Positions 1-10,282 of a DNA stretch of 64,000 nt are shown piece after piece. The stretch's first letter is position 1. Every line of letters starts with the position of its first letter. A program made the position numbers and the translations under genes. The notes below the pieces were generated by a model. It saw nothing but the letters and a program-made list of their open reading frames with translations, was not told the DNA's origin and ran no database searches. Origin of the DNA: Phaeodactylibacter sp. (GTDB lineage Bacteria > Bacteroidota > Bacteroidia > Chitinophagales > Saprospiraceae); NCBI RefSeq assembly GCF_022763345.1, contig NZ_JALEGS010000049.1, forward strand, positions 124,001-188,000, read 5' to 3'.

Positions 1-341
1 TTGGTACTGATGATCCGGTCAAACTTGTACTCATCCATTTCGATCATTGAAATAGTGAGCGCATCGAGCTGAGTGCCGTACTCGAAATTGATTTCAGAGA
101 TGGCGGCCACTTTCTCTGCAATCTCTTCACGGCTCATCTCCGCTATTTTGGAGATTTTGATGCCGTTTTTGTTAAGGAGCGCAATATTTAGGATGAATTT
201 CAAATCATCATCCAAATAATAACGGATATTTGTTTTGGTCCGTTTGGGATTGATGATGTCATAGCGTTGCTCCCACACCCGCAGGGTGTGCGCCTTGATG
301 CCCGAAAGCTTTTCCAGATCTTTTATAGAATAAACGGCCAC
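1..341 (-). CDS. MerR-family transcriptional regulator, N-terminal part (cut by window edge)
   Basis: Reading the minus strand from a GTG at 341 gives an open frame to base 1. It starts with a typical MerR winged-helix DNA-binding domain: a helix-turn-helix with the KLSGIKAHTLRVWEQRY block, then a wing with NIRYY. The frame upstream of the GTG closes at a TGA seven codons earlier and has no ATG, so GTG is the best start. After the HTH comes a helical stretch (residues about 45-113) of the kind that links MerR domains to a cobalamin-binding sensor domain in CarA/LitR-type regulators, but that part lies outside the window. The effector and targets are unknown. The gene points away from the T9SS gene at 646. 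Confidence 0.8.
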   Translation of the reverse strand, partial: MAVYSIKDLEKLSGIKAHTLRVWEQRYDIINPKRTKTNIRYYLDDDLKFILNIALLNKNGIKISKIAEMSREEIAEKVAAISEINFEYGTQLDALTISMIEMDEYKFDRIIST

Positions 342-645
342 GCTATAATTGCTTTTAAATCAATATCTTAAGTTGTTCCTGAAGTGCTCTTTTTTTAATC
401 CTTCTATGGAACAAAAAACCTAACATCAAACAAGATAAAAGGTTTAAATAAAATCATTTTCGATAAATTCCTACTGCTTTGGCAGCCAGGTGACGTGAAG
501 GGGGGGCAAGGGTATTGGATTTTTTGCTTAATTTTAGCACTCCCATAACAGGGCATGAATATATTGGTTGAAAGCGCTGCGAAAGCTTACCCAACCAAAT
601 TAGATAGCTGCTACAAGACTTATCAAAAGTTAAAAAGAAAACTAT
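342..645. other. Divergent intergenic region, no gene seen
   Basis: About 300 AT-rich bases lie between the divergent MerR gene and the T9SS-cargo gene at 646. No open frame with a plausible protein, no tRNA-like fold and no strong hairpin was seen. It must hold both promoters, but no exact TAnnTTTG box at a sensible distance was found on either strand. Confidence 0.5.
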
Positions 646-3507
646 ATGAAGCGGAGTTTTACCCTGCGCCCCTTTTGGTTCATCCTGCTGCCGGTTTTGT
701 TGGGCAGTAGTACACTGAACGCCCAAACATCCTGTGAATACACGCTCAATCTATTCGATAGCTTCGGTGATGGCTGGAATGGTGGCTTCCTTGATGTAAC
801 GATTGGGAATACGACTACCACCTACACCCTTGATAATGTCAATGATGACGGTAGTTTCAATTCCTTTGCGCTTACTGTGACGGAGGGGGACACGATTGTA
901 TTGGATTTCACTGTTGGAGGGTTCGGGCCTGAAGTTTCCTATAACCTTGTCGACGCCGAATTTACGGTCATCTTTGAAGATGGCTTGGTTGGCGCCCCTC
1001 AGTCCGGTGTTGCCTTTTCTTCAAGTGCGGTATGCCCTTCCTGTCCGCCACCGCCTACTGGTGGTATCGACATTGAGAATATTCGCGCCTTTCGCGCAGA
1101 TGTCTCTCTGATCCCTTCTGACCCGGAAGGTGAGACGATCATTGAGCTTGGCGAAGCTGGCTTTATGCCGGGCATGGGCACTTTCAAGGTCATATCCGGG
1201 GCCTCTACCACCCTCTTTAACCTTTCGGAAAACACCAATTACGAAATATACCTTGCCGCCGCCTGTGCCAACGGCGATACGAGCATTACGATTGGCCCCT
1301 ATGCTTTTGCCACTCCTTTTGCAAATGATGTGGGCGTTGTGGAGTTGCTCGACCCGGTTACCGCTTGCAACTTGGGAATAGCGGACAGCATAACTTTGGC
1401 CATTTCCAATTTTGGGGGCGCGCCTCAGACGCTTATCCCTTACAACTTTGCAGTCAATGGCATTCCCGGTGGCGTAAATATGCCTACGGACGGCCTCTTT
1501 ACGGGAGTGATTGGTACCGACAGTACAGACATTGCTCAGTTTGATGCACCTTACGATCTTTCCGAACCGGGCGAGTACTTATTTGAAATCTGGACGGACC
1601 TGGAAGGCGATAGCGTACGTACAAATGATACGACCCGTGTCCTTATTGTCAATATTCCGGAAGTAACCACTTATCCTTACTACCAAACTTTCGAAGAGTG
1701 GGGCGGTGGCTGGACCGTCGAACAGGATGGTAATGGTGAAGCAACCTGGGAATATGGTGTACCTGCCGGCACCCTTATCAATAGTGCTGTTAGCGGAGAA
1801 AATGCTTGGGTGACCAATCTCGATGGAGCATACAATAATAGCGAACGCTCTTATCTGATTTCTCCCTGCCTCGATTTCAGCTCGCTGGATGAAGACCCCC
1901 GTATAGCTTTCTTTATGAACTTCGACTCAGAGTCTTGCTGCGATGAGCTTTGGCTGGAAGTCTCCATAGATGATGGCGAGACCTGGTCTAAAGTAGGTGA
2001 AGCAGGTACCGGAGTAAACTGGTACAACGATACCTTCAACGATTGGTGGGATGGTACTGCTGGATTTGAGGGCTGGGCGTATGTGCAAAATGTCCTGGCT
2101 AATACTGCCGGCGAAGCAGATGTCAAAGTTCAGTTTGTTTTTTCCTCCGATGGATCGGTAACCCGTGAAGGGATTGGGCTCGACAATATCCTGATCGGGC
2201 CAACAATTGCAGATGATATGGCCGCTTCCAGTATCACAACGCTGGACGATGTAGCCTGCGGCAGCCCTGATGATCAGGTGACGTTCACCATCCGGAATGT
2301 GGGTGATGAACCTCAGCAAAACATTCCGGTAGCCTACTCCGTGAATGGCGGCCCTGCGGTGATGGAAACCACCGGTTTGCCTATCGTTTTCCCGGGTGAT
2401 CAGTTTGTTTATACTTTCGAACAAACCTTTGACTCTTCCGTGCCGGGCGTCTATGAAGTCCGCGCCTGGGCCATGCTAGATGGCGACGGCTTCCTGGCTA
2501 ATGACACGACCGTATACCGTTTCCAAACGGCTTCTCAACTGCCTTACAAGCAGGACTTTGAAGCAGGAGGTGTGCCGGATGACTGGGAGGTTAGCCCAAG
2601 TGTAACGGTTTCTAACGGACACAATAACGCCACTTTTGCAATCCATGCCAATATCTGGTCCTTCAATGATTCCATTGCCATGGAAATGCCAGTTCTGGGC
2701 CCCGTAGAAGCTGAGGACACCCTCCGCTTTGATTACCGCTACGTTGAATACTTTGCGGGCACGGAGCCAACGGTGCTCACAGATATGGACAGCCTGAAAG
2801 TAGGCGTCTCTACAGACTGTGGAGAAACCTATACAACTGTTTTTACGGTTTCTGACTCTCTGCATGTTCCATCCGTAGATATGACCACGGTGACCCTTCC
2901 ATTGGAAGAATATGCCGGGGAGTATATCCGCGTTCGCTTCCAGGGTATCTGGGGTGAAGGCGACTACTGGCTGGATATCGACAACATCAATATCCGCCGT
3001 TGTAATGGTATTACTATTGATTCCACCATCACCGGTGCCAGTGCAGCGGATATGACAGATGGCAGCATCGCCGTCCTGCCAACTAGCTCCGAAGGCCCTT
3101 ACACCTATGAGTGGAGCACAGACGACTCCACCCGGGTGGTTTCCAACCTGGGCGTTGGTGAGTATACGGTGACTATTACAGATGGCTTTGGCTGTCAGGA
3201 CGTCAAAACCTTCGTAGTGGAGGTAATGGTCGGTACGATCGAACTGGATAACATCGGCAGCGTCAACCTGGCGCCTAACCCGACCTCCGGGCAGAGTACC
3301 CTGACCGTAGCCTTCAAGCAGCCGGTAGATGCCCGCATTCAGGTGCTGAATACCATGGGGCAACTGCTTTACGAAACTGTAGACCAACAGGTGACAGAGG
3401 GGACCTACCCCATTGACCTGAGCCGCTACAACAGTGGTATGTACTGGGTGCGTATTTTCGCGGACGGGCAGGTCAAAACAGCTAAACTGATCAAAGCCGG
3501 GCTGTAG
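646..3507 (+). CDS. T9SS-secreted multidomain adhesin-like protein
   Basis: This 953-residue protein has a signal peptide (residues 1-27, ending LNAQ) and a C-terminal T9SS type A sorting domain from about residue 875 (LAPNPTSGQ, then a beta-sandwich ending VKTAKLIKAGL). It should be exported by Sec, passed through the outer membrane by T9SS and anchored or released at the surface. Between these ends I see a beta-rich N-terminal module, a fibronectin-III-like stretch (about 145-225), two CARDB-like segments (starting NDVGVVELLDP and DDMAASSITTLDD), two MAM/cleaved-adhesin-like segments (each starting with a PYYQTFE or PYKQDFE motif) and a SprB/PKD-like repeat before the tail (about 790-865). 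No catalytic motif was recognised, so surface binding or a structural role is an inference. A strong terminator hairpin follows. Confidence 0.85.
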   Translation: MKRSFTLRPFWFILLPVLLGSSTLNAQTSCEYTLNLFDSFGDGWNGGFLDVTIGNTTTTYTLDNVNDDGSFNSFALTVTEGDTIVLDFTVGGFGPEVSYNLVDAEFTVIFEDGLVGAPQSGVAFSSSAVCPSCPPPPTGGIDIENIRAFRADVSLIPSDPEGETIIELGEAGFMPGMGTFKVISGASTTLFNLSENTNYEIYLAAACANGDTSITIGPYAFATPFANDVGVVELLDPVTACNLGIADSITLAISNFGGAPQTLIPYNFAVNGIPGGVNMPTDGLFTGVIGTDSTDIAQFDAPYDLSEPGEYLFEIWTDLEGDSVRTNDTTRVLIVNIPEVTTYPYYQTFEEWGGGWTVEQDGNGEATWEYGVPAGTLINSAVSGENAWVTNLDGAYNNSERSYLISPCLDFSSLDEDPRIAFFMNFDSESCCDELWLEVSIDDGETWSKVGEAGTGVNWYNDTFNDWWDGTAGFEGWAYVQNVLANTAGEADVKVQFVFSSDGSVTREGIGLDNILIGPTIADDMAASSITTLDDVACGSPDDQVTFTIRNVGDEPQQNIPVAYSVNGGPAVMETTGLPIVFPGDQFVYTFEQTFDSSVPGVYEVRAWAMLDGDGFLANDTTVYRFQTASQLPYKQDFEAGGVPDDWEVSPSVTVSNGHNNATFAIHANIWSFNDSIAMEMPVLGPVEAEDTLRFDYRYVEYFAGTEPTVLTDMDSLKVGVSTDCGETYTTVFTVSDSLHVPSVDMTTVTLPLEEYAGEYIRVRFQGIWGEGDYWLDIDNINIRRCNGITIDSTITGASAADMTDGSIAVLPTSSEGPYTYEWSTDDSTRVVSNLGVGEYTVTITDGFGCQDVKTFVVEVMVGTIELDNIGSVNLAPNPTSGQSTLTVAFKQPVDARIQVLNTMGQLLYETVDQQVTEGTYPIDLSRYNSGMYWVRIFADGQVKTAKLIKAGL

Positions 3508-3531
3508 CCTTAGTCCTCCCTGATGAAATGT

Positions 3532-3571
3532 AACGGGGCGTTTCTGCTGAATGAGGCAGGAGCGCCCCGTT
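3532..3571 (+). terminator. Hairpin terminator after the T9SS-cargo gene
   Basis: A perfect 9-bp stem (AACGGGGCG at 3532-3540 pairing with CGCCCCGTT at 3563-3571) starts 25 bases after the stop codon. The loop contains a second small stem (CTGC/GCAG). It is followed by GTTGTTAAAA rather than a pure T-run, so termination may be imperfect. Confidence 0.65.
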
Positions 3572-3671
3572 GTTGTTAAAAAAATAAACTATTTAAGCCC
3601 CCAAACGTATCAATCCTTAGCAAACCAAAACTTCAACCTGCTGCTAATTGCAGCGGGGCATGTCACCGCTT

Positions 3672-4805
3672 ATGAAAATAGGGATTGTCTGTTACCCCAC
3701 CTACGGAGGAAGTGGCGTTGTCGCTACAGAGCTTGGCCTTGGGCTTGCCCGCAAAGGGCACGAAGTCCACTTCATTACCTACAAGCGCCCTGCCCGCCTT
3801 TCAGCTTTCCATGAAAACGTAGTTTTCCATGAGGTGGCTACTGAAGACTATCCGCTGTTTGAGTACACGCCCTACGATACCTCGCTGGCCAGTAAGCTGG
3901 TGGATGTGGTAAAGTTTGCCCATCTGGATTTGCTGCACGTCCACTACGCCATTCCGCATGCAGCAGTCGCCTATATGGCTAAGAAAATTCTGCTCACCGA
4001 AGGCAAGTACATCCCAGTGATCACTACCCTGCATGGTACTGATATCACCTTGGTGGGCAACAACAACGCTTTCGCACCGGTGGTGGCTTTCTCCATCAAT
4101 AAATCAGATGGTGTCACTGCGGTGTCTGAAAGCCTCAAGCAACAAACCTATGAGTACTTCGATATCCATAACGATATCAGAGTGATCAATAACTTCATTG
4201 ACTTTGAGCGCTTCCGCAAGGTCAACAAAGACCACTTTAAAAAGGCTATTGCGCCAAACGGAGAACGGATACTGGTGCATGTGTCCAACTTCCGAAAGGT
4301 AAAACGGGTGGAAGATGTACTCAAGGTATTCGCTAAAGTCTACAAGGAGATACCTTCGAAGCTACTGCTAATTGGTGACGGCCCTGAACGGCACAACCTG
4401 GAAGAACTCTGCCGCAAGATGGAGCTGTGCCATGAAACCCGCTTCCTGGGCAAGCAGGATGCTGTTGAAGAACTACTGGCAATTGCGGACCTGTTCATTA
4501 TGCCTTCGGGTAGTGAAAGCTTCGGCCTGGCTGCACTAGAGGCTATGGCTTGCGAAGTCCCCGTCATCTCTTCTGATGTGGGCGGCTTGCCGGAAGTGAA
4601 TATTCATGGCAAAACAGGCTACCTTAGCCCGGTTGGCGATGTGGAGGACATGGCCCGCAACGCGCTGAGCATCCTCAAAGACGACAAGAAACTCCAGACT
4701 TTTCGCCGCCACGCCCTGGCACAGGCAAAGCGTTTCGATATCGACAATATCCTACCAGAGTACGAAGCTTACTATGAAGAGATTGTAAAGACTACGGTTT
4801 ATTAA
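3672..4805 (+). CDS. bshA: BshA, N-acetyl-alpha-D-glucosaminyl L-malate synthase
   Basis: This 377-residue GT4-family glycosyltransferase should transfer GlcNAc from UDP-GlcNAc to L-malate, the first step of bacillithiol synthesis. The N-terminus MKIGIVCYPTYGGSGVVATE is the family hallmark, with the GGSG nucleotide-sugar loop. The E-x7-E motif of retaining GT-B enzymes is in SESFGLAALEAM around residues 280-290, followed by the VGGLPEV block. The frame is open from 3648, but the ATG at 3672 matches the family N-terminus and is preferred. The genes for the later steps (bshB, bshC) are not in the window. It converges on the PorZ-like gene, with 63 bases between the stops and no clear hairpin. 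Confidence 0.93.
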   Translation: MKIGIVCYPTYGGSGVVATELGLGLARKGHEVHFITYKRPARLSAFHENVVFHEVATEDYPLFEYTPYDTSLASKLVDVVKFAHLDLLHVHYAIPHAAVAYMAKKILLTEGKYIPVITTLHGTDITLVGNNNAFAPVVAFSINKSDGVTAVSESLKQQTYEYFDIHNDIRVINNFIDFERFRKVNKDHFKKAIAPNGERILVHVSNFRKVKRVEDVLKVFAKVYKEIPSKLLLIGDGPERHNLEELCRKMELCHETRFLGKQDAVEELLAIADLFIMPSGSESFGLAALEAMACEVPVISSDVGGLPEVNIHGKTGYLSPVGDVEDMARNALSILKDDKKLQTFRRHALAQAKRFDIDNILPEYEAYYEEIVKTTVY

Positions 4806-4868
4806 CCAGGCCAGCAGAGTGATTCCAAGAGCTTTCAAGATTAGTCTGTTCTTGTTCCCTTTACCCCG

Positions 4869-7211
4869 CTAATTGATGACCATAATCTTAGCCACCGCTG
4901 CATCTGGCTGGGCATTCAGGCTGGTATTGCGGCCATTGCTGCTGCTAAATACCAGATAGACACCAGTTTGCACCCGCCGTCCGTTGTAGTCCGTGCCATT
5001 CCAGACCGCCTGCCCGCCCAGGGCATTGGTCTCAAAAACCAGCTTGCCCGTCACGTCTGTAATTTTCACTACCGCATCCCGAGCCAGGCCATTGATGGCG
5101 ATTGGGCCTTCGTAGTCCTCTCGTACAGGATTGGGGTACACCAGAATATCTGAGCTATGTACCCTGCCGCCTTCAACCGCATCGCTCTGGTAGGAGATGA
5201 TGCCCTTTGCCGTACCGATAAAGACCTCTCCGGTTTGCTGATCTACGGCAATGTCTACAATATTGTTGTCAAAAAGTGGGCTGTTGGCTTCCGTAAACCG
5301 GTCGACTTGTTCCTCACCGGAGGGAGAAAGCAGGAAAACACCATTCTGTGTACCTATCCACTTCCGGTTAGCACCGTCAACGGCTATATCGATCACATTT
5401 TCGGTCTCCAGAAGGCGGGCGCCAAAGCCATCCTGCTCAACGATACGCCTCGTACCAATGCAAGACTCATCGAAGGCACTGCTTCCGCATTCAAAAATCA
5501 CCACCCCTTCTGTTGTGCCCACCCAGATATCCCCGTCGAGGTCGGCGGTTACGCAGTTGACGTCATTATTTGGGAGCTCGCTGTTGTTGGCCGTGAAGAC
5601 GCGGCACCGATCGTCATTGGGGTCTTCCATTTCCCCTTCGTCAAACAAGAGCAGGCCTCCACTACTGCTGCCCAGGCGTATCCATTTGTACCCGCTGCCG
5701 TCCACAGCAATATCGAGCAGGGTGCTTTGACCGCAGGAGGGCAGAAAGCTGCGCCACTCACCACCGGGCATTAATACGGATAAAGGAGCAGGGGCCGAGT
5801 TGTTGCCCACCCAGAGGTTGTTTTCTTCATCAAATGCAAGTCCACCCACCCGGACCCTGATATCTTGTTGTGCCACCTGAAGGGTAGAGTTATCAGTGTT
5901 GTAGGTGGTAATTTGGTCGGTGGCAGGATCGACTTCCACGAGCCCTTCGATGTAGCTGCCCATATAGACCTTGCCATTTTCCGGGTGGATAGCAGAGGTG
6001 ACAAAAACCTGTATATCGTCATCTGGGCTATTGAGGTCATCCCCTTTGAGTTCGTCCCGTAGGTCCCGGTTGTAGATGGTCCACTGGCCGTTGATAAAGG
6101 AAGCGAATCCGTCCCGGATAAAGATTGGGCCAAGGGTTTGGTCGAGCCCCCCGGAAGCCATCCAAAGCTGTCCGTTGGCAATGGACATATTCCAGATGGC
6201 TTCGGAGAAAGGCGAATTAAAGTTCAGAGATTCGCAGAAGCCTTGTTCAAAGTTCTCGGCGTAGCGAAAATCAGAACCAACGGCTTCATTACCGTACCAA
6301 AGCCGACCCCGCTCATCCTCTATTGCATAATTGGGGGTGAAAATACAGTTGAATGGCAAAGGGCCGGTCCGCCCATCCGGATGCAAATAAACCACCCGCC
6401 CGGGCCGGAAGCCTACCAGCAGCAGTGTCCCCTCGTGCGACATAAACTGCAGGGTGCTGCCTGTCTCGGCATAGAAATATTCCAGCTGCTGATTCTCATA
6501 CCGGAAAGCCGTGTCATTAACACCCACATACAGCGCTCCCTCAAACGTCTCGAAACCCCTCGCGCTGTAGTCCATTGGGAAGCCCTCGGAAGGGCCAAGC
6601 AAGTCCCAGTTGCCAAAGTCATCCGGGTTGACGTTATTGGTGGAAATGCGGTAGATGCCTTCCGCAGTAGCAGCGTAGAGGTCTTCCTCAAAAACATGCA
6701 CGCTGTTGACTTCTACCCCTGTGAGTGTGGTGGACCGAAACTCCGCATTCAGAATATCCAGCTCGGATACCCCATAGGTGGCGGCCATATAGACGATGCT
6801 GTCATTGAGAATGTGTATATCATTGATCCGCTTCTCTCCGGAAAAATTCTGGAAGTTACGGATTTGATTGAGCGTCACCACTTCCCCGTCTTCGTAAAGG
6901 AGGTCGATTACTGCATTTTGATAAACTATGATCAAAATTTTGCTAAATGAATTGTAACGGATGAACTCTACGCCTGCGTTGCTCAGCCCGTCTACAGTGG
7001 AAAGAAAGTCCACAGCAAAGTCCGTCTTATCTACTGAGAGAACAGACATTTCGGTAGAGAAGTAGACTTTTTCGGCACTTTGGGTGACGTATTGCCCGGC
7101 CTGATAGGGCAGGTGGCTCCTCCACTGACCAATAGGCAGCGGGTTCTGGCCCTGCGCAAATGTGCAAATCAAACAAAGACCAAACGTCCACAGTAGAAAT
7201 TGGCGCATCAT
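4869..7211 (-). CDS. porZ: PorZ-like T9SS component (beta-propeller protein with sorting-type C-terminus)
   Basis: A 780-residue exported protein with a signal peptide (about residues 1-21, ending AQGQ), then the conserved opening IGQWRSHLPY. Two stretches of propeller-type repeats follow, of the kind seen in two-component-regulator propeller domains (for example WVGTTEGV, KWIGTQNGVF, VFIGTAKGI). The last 90 residues (from VYPNPVRED) form a beta-sandwich like T9SS C-terminal domains. Length, opening motif and architecture match PorZ, the Porphyromonas protein that works with the T9SS attachment complex and delivers anionic LPS for cargo anchoring. That function is taken from the family. The start could also be the second ATG at 7208. 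It fits a genome region with many T9SS cargo genes. Confidence 0.8.
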   Translation of the reverse strand: MMRQFLLWTFGLCLICTFAQGQNPLPIGQWRSHLPYQAGQYVTQSAEKVYFSTEMSVLSVDKTDFAVDFLSTVDGLSNAGVEFIRYNSFSKILIIVYQNAVIDLLYEDGEVVTLNQIRNFQNFSGEKRINDIHILNDSIVYMAATYGVSELDILNAEFRSTTLTGVEVNSVHVFEEDLYAATAEGIYRISTNNVNPDDFGNWDLLGPSEGFPMDYSARGFETFEGALYVGVNDTAFRYENQQLEYFYAETGSTLQFMSHEGTLLLVGFRPGRVVYLHPDGRTGPLPFNCIFTPNYAIEDERGRLWYGNEAVGSDFRYAENFEQGFCESLNFNSPFSEAIWNMSIANGQLWMASGGLDQTLGPIFIRDGFASFINGQWTIYNRDLRDELKGDDLNSPDDDIQVFVTSAIHPENGKVYMGSYIEGLVEVDPATDQITTYNTDNSTLQVAQQDIRVRVGGLAFDEENNLWVGNNSAPAPLSVLMPGGEWRSFLPSCGQSTLLDIAVDGSGYKWIRLGSSSGGLLLFDEGEMEDPNDDRCRVFTANNSELPNNDVNCVTADLDGDIWVGTTEGVVIFECGSSAFDESCIGTRRIVEQDGFGARLLETENVIDIAVDGANRKWIGTQNGVFLLSPSGEEQVDRFTEANSPLFDNNIVDIAVDQQTGEVFIGTAKGIISYQSDAVEGGRVHSSDILVYPNPVREDYEGPIAINGLARDAVVKITDVTGKLVFETNALGGQAVWNGTDYNGRRVQTGVYLVFSSSNGRNTSLNAQPDAAVAKIMVIN

Positions 7212-7482
7212 ATTGGTGTTTATTGGTTCTCCGGCCTGTTTCGCCGTAAAAGGAGCGAAAAAAGCTTCTTTTTACTGAAAAAATCAACAAAGACTACAAC
7301 AACTGACGTTGCATAAGACCTTATATTGTACCTCGCCGCTAATTTAAGTAAACAATACAAAGGAGCTGTTCAAACTATCACGGGCTTCCATGCCTTTAAT
7401 AAAGGGGCAACCGGAAACAAATACGCACAATTGTTAAACCCCCGGAGTATCCCTGATTTGAAAACTAAACCAATCCTGAATT

Positions 7483-8487
7483 ATGAAGATTATCATTCCG
7501 ATGGCAGGCCGCGGATCCCGCCTGCGCCCACACACCCTCACTATCCCCAAGCCCCTGCTGCCAGTAAGCGGCAAGCCTATTGTCCAACGTATCGTGGAAG
7601 ACCTTGCCGAAGCACTGGACGAACCAGTGGAGGAAGTCGCATTTGTCATAGGTGACTTCGGAGCAGAAGCAGAAGCGCAGTTGCAGGAAATTGCTGCTAA
7701 GGTAGGCGCCAAATGCTCTATTTATACGCAGGATATCCCTCACGGGCCGGGCCATGCGATACTGTGTGCCAAGCCAAGCCTGAGTGGTAACTGTATTGTA
7801 GCTTTCGCAGATACACTGTTTAAGGCTAACTTTTCTTTTGACCCCAAAGAAGACGGTATTATTTGGTGCCAGAAAGTTGAAGACCCCTCTTCATTTGGAG
7901 TAGTGAAGACCGACGAAAATAATGTCATTACAGAGTTTGTGGAAAAGTCGCCAACCTTCGTTTCCGATCTGGCAATTGTTGGGCTATATTATGTGCGGGA
8001 CGGTGAGCGCCTCCGGGAAACCCTTCAGCATATGGTGGACAACGACATTCGGGACAAAGGCGAATTTCAGATTACCACGGCTCTGGAGCTGCTCAAAAAC
8101 AACGGTGTGAAGTTTCGCTCGGCTCAGATTGAGGAATGGCTGGACTGCGGCAACAAGGATAACGTTGTGGCAACCAACCGTCGTATGCTGCAGCTCAAGC
8201 AAGATAAGGAAAAACTGGTTGCCGACAGCGTTACGCTGGAAAATGCTATTCTTATCCCGCCTTGCTTTATTGGAGAAAATGTTGTGATTCGTAACAGTGT
8301 CGTAGGGCCTCATGTATCTTTGGGCCACAATTCAACGGTGGAACAATCCGTTATCAGTGATGCAGTCATACAAAATGACACCGTAGTCCGCCATGCCAAC
8401 CTCAGCCATTCCATGCTGGGCAACAAAGTCGATTACGAAGGGAATAAGTCGGAAATTAGTATAGGCGACTATTCCGAATACAAGTAA
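7483..8487 (+). CDS. Sugar-phosphate nucleotidyltransferase with left-handed beta-helix tail
   Basis: A 334-residue enzyme of the glucose-1-phosphate thymidylyl/uridylyltransferase family. The N-terminal signature (GRGSRLRPHTLTIPKPLLPV, residues 9-28) binds the nucleoside triphosphate, and FADTLF near residue 108 carries the usual metal-binding aspartate. The last ~80 residues show hexapeptide-like repeats (VVIRNSVVGPHVSLG and similar), as in UDP-sugar pyrophosphorylases with a beta-helix. It probably makes an NDP-sugar for surface polysaccharide or nucleotide-sugar pools; the exact sugar and nucleotide cannot be read from sequence. It lies nine bases before the TPR gene and seems to head that operon. 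Confidence 0.85.
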   Translation: MKIIIPMAGRGSRLRPHTLTIPKPLLPVSGKPIVQRIVEDLAEALDEPVEEVAFVIGDFGAEAEAQLQEIAAKVGAKCSIYTQDIPHGPGHAILCAKPSLSGNCIVAFADTLFKANFSFDPKEDGIIWCQKVEDPSSFGVVKTDENNVITEFVEKSPTFVSDLAIVGLYYVRDGERLRETLQHMVDNDIRDKGEFQITTALELLKNNGVKFRSAQIEEWLDCGNKDNVVATNRRMLQLKQDKEKLVADSVTLENAILIPPCFIGENVVIRNSVVGPHVSLGHNSTVEQSVISDAVIQNDTVVRHANLSHSMLGNKVDYEGNKSEISIGDYSEYK

Positions 8488-8496
8488 CAGAACGCT

Positions 8497-10251
8497 ATGA
8501 GGAAAAAAATCCTAAAGGAAGGGATCGTAAACGAATCAGGATTGGCTGGCCTTTTCGGGCTGGTCGTCCTGATGCTGCTGAGTGCCGCTCCGGGCCTTAT
8601 GGCTCAGGTAGACCGGGTAGACGAAGAAGCCGTCAAAATACAGGAGCTGTTTATCGATGCGAGCCGGGAGAAGCTCCTGGGCAACTATGATGAGGCAATC
8701 GGCATGCTTGAAAATATTTTGCGCAAAGACCGTGAAAATGCGACTGCTGCTTTTGAAATAGCCCGAATTTATGAAGCCCAAAGCGACCGCGACAAGAGCC
8801 TGAAATACGCCAAAGATGCCACCGAATGGGATGCAGATAATATTTGGTACCACAAATTTCTGGCCGATTTGCAACAGCAGGCCGGACTATTTGAAGAGGC
8901 TGCTGCAACCTACGAGCGCGTGGTGGAGCTGGAGCCCAACGATGAGCAAAGCTACTATCGCCTTGCCTTCCTTTTGGTCAAAGCCAACGAAATTAAGGAC
9001 GCCCTGAAGGTCTATGACGACCTGGAAACCCGCCTGGGGCTTAACGAGGAAGTCATCCGCCGCAAGCATACCTTATACCTGAGCCAACGACAAGACAAAA
9101 AGGCAGCCGAAGAGCTGCTGCGGCTCATCGATGCCTTCCCGGACAACGTGCAGTACCGGCATTTGCTGGCGGGGTTTTACGAGCAAATTGGAGAAGACCA
9201 AAAAGCACGCTCGGTCTACACCGATATCCTCAAAATTGACCCGGAAAACGCTAAAGCTAAATTGGCACTCGCTGGACAGTCCGGTCAGGAAACCGACGAA
9301 ATCCGCTACCTCAATCAATTAAAGGAGCCGTTCTATAACCCAGATACGGATATCGATGTGAAAATCACGAACATCATACCCTTAATTCAGAAAGTAGCGG
9401 ACACCGGAGATCAAAGCCTGGCCGATGCCTTGCTGGAGCTTACTGATATCCTGGAGGAAGTCCACCCGGGCAGTGCAAAAGCGTCTTCAGCAGCGGGCGA
9501 TCTGCTCTATCATTCGGGCCGTAAGAAGGAAGCCCTGCCTAAATATCTGGGAGCGATAGAAGAAGACAACGCCAACTTCATGGTTTGGGAGCAAATCATG
9601 CAATTGTACGAGGAGACGTTTCAGTTTGAAGCGCTAAAGGGTTTTAGTGAGCGCGCTATGGACTACTATCCGAATCAGCCTGTAGTGTACTACATGAATG
9701 CGCTGGCGGATTATCACCTGGGCAATCACGATGCCGCCCTTTCCACCCTGCAGCAGGCGGGTTTTATGGCTGGTGGTAATGTCCGGGCGCTGGTGCTGAT
9801 CCACTCTTTAGAGGGGTTGTTGTATCAGGCCGCCGGAGATACTGGTGCTGCCGACGAAGCTTTTGGCAAAGCACTGGCTACCGATGATACCGCCCCACCA
9901 GCACTATCCCGTTATGCCTATGCCCTGGCGCAGCGGGAGGAAAAGCTAAAGGATGCCGAGCAAATGGCCCGAAAAGCCAATGAGCTGCTGCCCGGTCAGG
10001 CCGCCTACCAAATGCAACTGGGCTGGGTGCTCTACAAGAAAGGCGATTATCAGGAAGCCCGCGCATGGTTGCAGCGTGCCGTAGAAAACGGGGGCAGTGC
10101 CAGCCCAGTCATTCTGGAGCACCTGGGCGATACGCTCTACCAACTCGGTAAAGTGGAGGAGGCTGTAGCGAACTGGAAGAAAGCACGGGCTGCTGGCGCT
10201 GGTTCTTCCGCGCTGGAGCAGAAAATTGAGCAGCGAAAGCTGGTGGAGTAA
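8497..10251 (+). CDS. Exported tetratricopeptide-repeat protein
   Basis: A 584-residue protein with a hydrophobic signal segment (about residues 18-37, ending LMAQ) and then TPR motifs along nearly all its length (for example AAFEIARIYEAQSDRDKSLKYA, AATYERVVELEPNDEQSYYRLA and VILEHLGDTLYQLGKVEEAV). TPR arrays act as protein-binding scaffolds. It sits between a nucleotidyltransferase and a DUF4292 lipoprotein/EnvC pair, an order I believe is common in Bacteroidota, which suggests an envelope-assembly role. No catalytic domain is visible. Confidence 0.85.
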   Translation: MRKKILKEGIVNESGLAGLFGLVVLMLLSAAPGLMAQVDRVDEEAVKIQELFIDASREKLLGNYDEAIGMLENILRKDRENATAAFEIARIYEAQSDRDKSLKYAKDATEWDADNIWYHKFLADLQQQAGLFEEAAATYERVVELEPNDEQSYYRLAFLLVKANEIKDALKVYDDLETRLGLNEEVIRRKHTLYLSQRQDKKAAEELLRLIDAFPDNVQYRHLLAGFYEQIGEDQKARSVYTDILKIDPENAKAKLALAGQSGQETDEIRYLNQLKEPFYNPDTDIDVKITNIIPLIQKVADTGDQSLADALLELTDILEEVHPGSAKASSAAGDLLYHSGRKKEALPKYLGAIEEDNANFMVWEQIMQLYEETFQFEALKGFSERAMDYYPNQPVVYYMNALADYHLGNHDAALSTLQQAGFMAGGNVRALVLIHSLEGLLYQAAGDTGAADEAFGKALATDDTAPPALSRYAYALAQREEKLKDAEQMARKANELLPGQAAYQMQLGWVLYKKGDYQEARAWLQRAVENGGSASPVILEHLGDTLYQLGKVEEAVANWKKARAAGAGSSALEQKIEQRKLVE

Positions 10252-10282
10252 CCAAAACCACCTTCGCCCCGTCAGTATTCAT

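Noticed and set aside
2476..3387. Minus-strand open frame (303 residues) inside the first T9SS gene
   Set aside because: It is opposite a well-supported secreted protein and has no signal peptide or domain.
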